Shown piece after piece: positions 60,648 to 64,000 of a stretch of DNA of 64,000 bases; position 1 is the stretch's first letter; every line of letters starts with the position of its first letter. Position numbers and translations under genes: made by a program. Below the pieces are notes generated by a model. The model made no database searches and had not been told where the DNA came from. It saw nothing but the letters and a program-made list of their open reading frames with translations. The stretch is from Nocardioides faecalis (GTDB lineage Bacteria > Actinomycetota > Actinomycetes > Propionibacteriales > Nocardioidaceae), in the NCBI RefSeq assembly GCF_018388425.1, contig NZ_CP074406.1, positions 3,224,001 through 3,288,000 on the forward strand. Direction: 5' to 3'.

Positions 60648-62110
60648 ACCCGCTCTCGGATGACACCCGCCCCGCCGAGTTCCCGCCCGGCTTCCTGTGG
60701 GGCGCGGCCACCGCGTCGTACCAGGTCGAGGGGGCCGCGTTCGAGGACGGCCGGACCGCCTCGATCTGGGACACGTTCTCCCGCCTGCCCGGCGCGGTGC
60801 GCAACGGCGACACCGGCGACGTGGCCTGCGACCACTACCACCGGATGCCGGCCGACGTGGCGCTGCTGGGCGAGCTCGGCTTCGCCAGCTACCGGTTCTC
60901 CATCGCCTGGCCGCGGGTGCGCCCCGACGGCGGCGCCCCCAACCCGGCGGGCCTCGCCTTCTACGACCGGCTGGTCGACGAGCTGCTGGCCCACGACGTG
61001 CTGCCGTGGGTCACGCTCTACCACTGGGACCTGCCGCAGACCCTCGAGGACGCCGGCGGCTGGCTGAACCGCGACACCGTGGAGCGCTACGCCGACTACG
61101 CGCTGACCGTGCACGACGCGCTCGGGGACCGGGTGCGGCACTGGACGACGTTCAACGAGCCGTGGTGCAGCGCCTTCCTCGGCTACACCGGCGGCCAGCA
61201 CGCCCCGGGCCGCACCGAGGGCGTGGCCGGCGTGGTCGCCGCCCACCACCTGCTGCTCGCGCACGGCCGGGCGGTGACCGAGATCCGCTCCCGCGCCCCC
61301 GAGCACCAGCTGGGCATCACGCTCAACCTCACCGTCGCCGAGCCGTACGACGCCGCCGACCCCGGCGACGTCGCCGCCGCCACCCGGGTGGACCAGCTGT
61401 GGAACCGGGTGTTCCTCGACCCGCTGCTGCGCGGCAAGTACGACGACGGGCTGGCCGCGCACACCGAGGGGATGACGTGGCGCGGGCGCACCTGGCAGGA
61501 GTTCGTGGTCGACGGCGACCTGGAGCTGATCGGTGCGCCGCTGGACTTCCTCGGCGTGAACTACTACCACGGCGACGCGCCCTCGACCCGGGCCGCGAGC
61601 ACCGGGCGCGACCTGCTCGGCTCGCGGGTGGCGCACCCGGAGCGACCCACCCGCAGCCCGTTCCCGGGCGGGGACGACCTGGTGTTCCCGCGCCGCGGGT
61701 TGCCGGTGACCGGGCTGGACTGGGAGGTGCAGCCCGAGGGCCTGCACCGGCTGCTGGTCGAGCTGGACCGCGACTACGACCTGCCGCCGGTCTACGTCAC
61801 CGAGAACGGCGCGGCCTACGACGACGTGCTCGGGGTCGACGAGACCGGTGCCGCGTGCGTGGACGACGCCGAGCGGGTGGCGTTCTTCGACGCCCACCTG
61901 CGGGCGGTGCGCGCCGCGCTCGCCGACGGGGTGGACGTGCGCGGCTACTTCGCGTGGTCGCTGATCGACAACTTCGAGTGGGCCTACGGCTACGAGCAGC
62001 GCTTCGGCATCGTCTACTGCGACTTCGCCACGCAGCGGCGCATCCCGAAGGCCAGCGCCCGCTACCTCGCCCGCGCAGCGGCCGCGAACCGGCTGCCGGA
62101 CGTGGGCTAG
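60644..62110 (+). CDS. GH1 beta-glucosidase (BglC-like)
   Basis: A 488-residue family 1 glycoside hydrolase, probably cytoplasmic (no signal peptide). FLWGAATASYQVEGAAFEDG opens the TIM barrel, the acid/base Glu is in TTFNEPWCSAFLGYTGG and the nucleophile Glu in VYVTENGAAYDD. It splits imported beta-glucosides such as cellobiose into glucose. Its ATGA overlap with the permease gene shows operon membership. Confidence 0.94.
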   Translation: MNPLSDDTRPAEFPPGFLWGAATASYQVEGAAFEDGRTASIWDTFSRLPGAVRNGDTGDVACDHYHRMPADVALLGELGFASYRFSIAWPRVRPDGGAPNPAGLAFYDRLVDELLAHDVLPWVTLYHWDLPQTLEDAGGWLNRDTVERYADYALTVHDALGDRVRHWTTFNEPWCSAFLGYTGGQHAPGRTEGVAGVVAAHHLLLAHGRAVTEIRSRAPEHQLGITLNLTVAEPYDAADPGDVAAATRVDQLWNRVFLDPLLRGKYDDGLAAHTEGMTWRGRTWQEFVVDGDLELIGAPLDFLGVNYYHGDAPSTRAASTGRDLLGSRVAHPERPTRSPFPGGDDLVFPRRGLPVTGLDWEVQPEGLHRLLVELDRDYDLPPVYVTENGAAYDDVLGVDETGAACVDDAERVAFFDAHLRAVRAALADGVDVRGYFAWSLIDNFEWAYGYEQRFGIVYCDFATQRRIPKASARYLARAAAANRLPDVG

Positions 62111-62113
62111 CGT
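62108..62113 (+). promoter_or_regulatory. Leaderless -10 hexamer TAGCGT for lacI-type gene
   Basis: TAGCGT overlaps the bglC-like stop codon and ends 7 nt before GTG 62121, so the regulator may also have its own promoter. Confidence 0.45.
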
Positions 62114-62120
62114 GCCCCGC

Positions 62121-63179
62121 GTGAGCCGCCCCCCGAACGCCGCCGACGGCCAGGTGCCGCGGGCGAGCAACGGGACCGCGCCGACCCTCGATGAGGTGGC
62201 GCGGCTGGCCGGGGTGTCCCGGGCGACCGCCTCGCGGGCGATCAACGGCGGCAACCGGGTCTCCGCCGACGCCCTCGCCGCGGTGCAGGCGGCCGTCTCG
62301 ACGCTGGGGTACACGCCCAACCCCGCGGCCCGGAGCCTGGTCACGCGTCGTACCGGCTCGGTGGCGCTGGTGGTGCCCGAGCCCGACGAGCGGGTGTTCT
62401 CCGACCCCTTCTTCGTGCACACCCTGCGCGGGGTGAACCGGGTGCTGGTCGCCCGCGACCTGCAGCTGGTGCTGCTGATCGCCCGGCCCGGGGAGGAGGA
62501 GCGGCGGATGCTGCGCTACCTGTCCGGGCGCCACGTGGACGGCGCCATCGTCGTGTCCCACCACCGCAACGACCGGCTGGTCGAACAGCTGGCGGACCTG
62601 TCCCTGCCGAGCGTGTTCGTGGGCCGGCCGCTGACGAGCGCGGACAAGGTGGCCTATGTCGACACCGACAACGTCGCCGGCGGCCGGGCGGCGACCGAGC
62701 TGCTCGTGGAGCGCGGCTGCACCCGGATCGCCAACCTCGCCGGGCCCAGCGACATGGCCGCCGGCCACGACCGGCTGGCCGGCTGGCGGGGCGCGCTGCG
62801 CGCCGCGGGCCTGCCCGACGACCTGGTCGAGCACGGCGACTTCACCGAGGCCGGCGGGGAGGACGCCGCGCGCCGGCTGCTGGCGCGCGACGCCGGCTTC
62901 GACGGCCTGGTGGTCGCCTCCGACCTGATGGCCGCCGGTGCGCTGCGGGTGCTGGCCGACGCCGGGCGGCGGGTGCCCGAGGACGTCGCCGTGGTCGGGT
63001 ACGACGACCTCGGCATCCCCGAGCGGACCACCCCCGCGCTGACCACCGTGCGCAACCCGATCGCCGAGATGGCCGAGCACGCCGCCCGCCTCCTCCTCGA
63101 GCAGGTCGACGGCCAACGTGCCGGCTCCGCGATCCGGGTCATCTTCCCTCCCTCACTCATCCGCCGCGCCAGCGCCTGA
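62121..63179 (+). CDS. LacI-family repressor (CebR-like)
   Basis: A 352-residue LacI regulator: headpiece PTLDEVARLAGVSRATASRA, hinge LGYTPNPAARSLVTRRTGSV, and a periplasmic-binding-like sugar domain. GTG 62121 is favoured by the -10 hexamer; GTG 62112 is the alternative. It most likely binds the TGGAAGCGCTCYCA sites at 57159 and 57260 and is released by cellobiose or another beta-glucoside, as CebR is. Confidence 0.92.
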   Translation: MSRPPNAADGQVPRASNGTAPTLDEVARLAGVSRATASRAINGGNRVSADALAAVQAAVSTLGYTPNPAARSLVTRRTGSVALVVPEPDERVFSDPFFVHTLRGVNRVLVARDLQLVLLIARPGEEERRMLRYLSGRHVDGAIVVSHHRNDRLVEQLADLSLPSVFVGRPLTSADKVAYVDTDNVAGGRAATELLVERGCTRIANLAGPSDMAAGHDRLAGWRGALRAAGLPDDLVEHGDFTEAGGEDAARRLLARDAGFDGLVVASDLMAAGALRVLADAGRRVPEDVAVVGYDDLGIPERTTPALTTVRNPIAEMAEHAARLLLEQVDGQRAGSAIRVIFPPSLIRRASA

Positions 63180-63198
63180 GCCTCCCTTCCTGCCCGCA

Positions 63199-63260
63199 CC
63201 GCTTCCCAAGAGAATTTGTCGAGATTTCGCCGTTTCTCGACGAATTCGCTTGGGGCGCGG
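63199..63260. repeat. 62-bp convergent palindrome, copy 6
   Basis: Lies between the LacI gene and the DUF559-like gene. Left arm CCGCTTCCCAAGAGAATTTG; right end is TTGGGGCGCGG, the most diverged outer stem of the six. Confidence 0.88.
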
Positions 63261-63274
63261 AGCTTCGGAAGCCT

Positions 63275-64000
63275 TCACGACGCCCGGAACCCCAGCCAGC
63301 GCTGCCGTTCCTCCTCCCCCAGCGCCCGGCGTGCCGCGACGGTCGAGGTGTCGACCCAGCCGTCGGGGCGCTCGAGCGTCCACGCCCGCTCACGACCCGG
63401 GTACGACGCCTGCGCGGCCGCCGCCCGTTCGTACGCCGCGTCGAGGCGCCGCTCGAAGCCGCGGGTGTCGCGCAGGTCGGTGGAGATCATGGAGACCAGC
63501 TGCAGGCCGACCTCGCGGCAGATCTCCTCGCGGGCGAGGTCGCGGCGCCGCACCGCGCGCTGCTCGTGCACCGCGCCGTCGTACTCCCCGACGACGCCGG
63601 CGACGGGGTCCAGCAGGTCCGGGGTAAGCAGGTGGCGGCCGCGGTGGTCGAAGATCGGGGCGTTGCACAAGGGCCGGACCCGGCGGCGCTGCACCCACCG
63701 CAGCCGCAAGGTGACCTCCATCGGCGACCAGGCATTCTCCTCGGCGAGCTCGAGGGCGTGCCGGAGCCGTCGGGTGTGCGGGCGCCCGGCGATCCGCGCC
63801 AGGTACGCCAGCACCTCGGCCACCGAGACCAGGTCGTCGGCGGCGGCCATGTCGATCACCTGCACCGCCGCCTCGAGCGAACGGCAGCGGCGCACCAGGA
63901 ACGTCACGCTCCGCGCCGCCCGGGTCACCGGCAGCCCGGCGACGTCGACCACGTCGCCGGACAGCAGCCAGTCCCAGCACAGCCGCACGCCGGGCCGGGC
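63275..64000 (-). CDS. DUF559/AbiEi-like protein (5' end outside window)
   Basis: About 240 C-terminal residues are visible, open to the window edge. GLPVTRAARSVTFLVRRCRS and ENAWSPMEVTLRLRW resemble the linker region of AbiEi-like antitoxin proteins, and LLDPVAGVVGEYDGAVHEQR contains a D-x-E-x-D-type nuclease-fold motif of DUF559 proteins. Many actinobacteria carry orphan copies; whether this one is part of a toxin-antitoxin or defence pair cannot be seen because the upstream side is cut off. Confidence 0.8.
   Translation of the reverse strand, partial: ARPGVRLCWDWLLSGDVVDVAGLPVTRAARSVTFLVRRCRSLEAAVQVIDMAAADDLVSVAEVLAYLARIAGRPHTRRLRHALELAEENAWSPMEVTLRLRWVQRRRVRPLCNAPIFDHRGRHLLTPDLLDPVAGVVGEYDGAVHEQRAVRRRDLAREEICREVGLQLVSMISTDLRDTRGFERRLDAAYERAAAAQASYPGRERAWTLERPDGWVDTSTVAARRALGEEERQRWLGFRAS

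Noticed and set aside
63275-64000. A toxin-antitoxin pair
   Set aside because: Only the C-terminal part of one DUF559/AbiEi-like protein is present, so no partner can be identified.

Overview
The window is high-GC DNA from an actinobacterium, most likely a Nocardioides-like member of the Propionibacteriales. This rests on gene content: MshA (mycothiol synthesis), CarD, SenX3-RegX3, DUF222-HNH and DUF5999 proteins, an LpqE-like lipoprotein, and a Ksh/Hsa steroid-degradation set. About 64 coding genes are supported, plus one tRNA. Many start codons have no Shine-Dalgarno sequence but carry a TANNNT-like -10 hexamer 6-8 nt upstream, which points to leaderless transcripts. No rRNA, CRISPR array, prophage or insertion sequence was seen.

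Layout. 1-4968: housekeeping genes on the minus strand (pth, rplY, prs, glmU), with a mycothiol-dependent isomerase-family gene and a MarR remnant between them. 5062-13174: mixed genes (conserved hypothetical, MpaB-like oxygenase, DUF5999, NAD-binding protein, CPBP protease, HNH endonuclease, K+ channel, an unusual tRNA-Gln, acyl-CoA dehydrogenase). 13234-17303: metallophosphoesterase, rlmB, cysS. 17396-17489: a large palindrome in the cysS/C39-peptidase divergent gap. 18938-24418: an SDR with a molybdopterin oxidoreductase, ispF, a NirD-like protein, ispD, a degenerate ispD-like gene and carD. 24676-33074: UbiA prenyltransferase, LpqE-like lipoprotein, gpmA, phoU/senX3/regX3 with a PHO box, EamA transporter, YbjN protein and mshA, largely the mycobacterial mshA-gpm-senX3-regX3 neighbourhood. 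33173-38157: SDR, racemase, typA, DUF4287 protein, and a membrane-protein/winged-helix operon preceded by three identical-type operators.

38312-55877 is a steroid (cholesterol or bile-acid type) catabolic island: kshB, hsaD, hsaB, hsaA, hsaC and kshA, with two SnoaL-like proteins, an OYE-family reductase, two SDR/crotonase-type enzymes, an acyl-CoA synthetase, an MFS exporter, two IclR and two TetR regulators. The genes would open and cleave rings A/B (KshAB, HsaAB, HsaC, HsaD) and activate side chains or ring remnants as CoA thioesters. 55950-63179 is a CebEFG-BglC-CebR-like beta-glucoside uptake and hydrolysis cluster with two LacI-type operators and a divergent MsiK-like ATPase. A partial DUF559/AbiEi-like gene ends the window.

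The most unusual non-coding signal is a family of six 62-bp palindromes of identical length, each lying between two convergent genes. Others are an intrinsic terminator after carD that runs into the start of the ispD-like gene, the 94-bp nested palindrome, a 22-bp tandem repeat present at distant loci, and the TTTCC-N5-GGAAA operator array. All homology calls come from reading the sequence and recalling family motifs; no database search was run.
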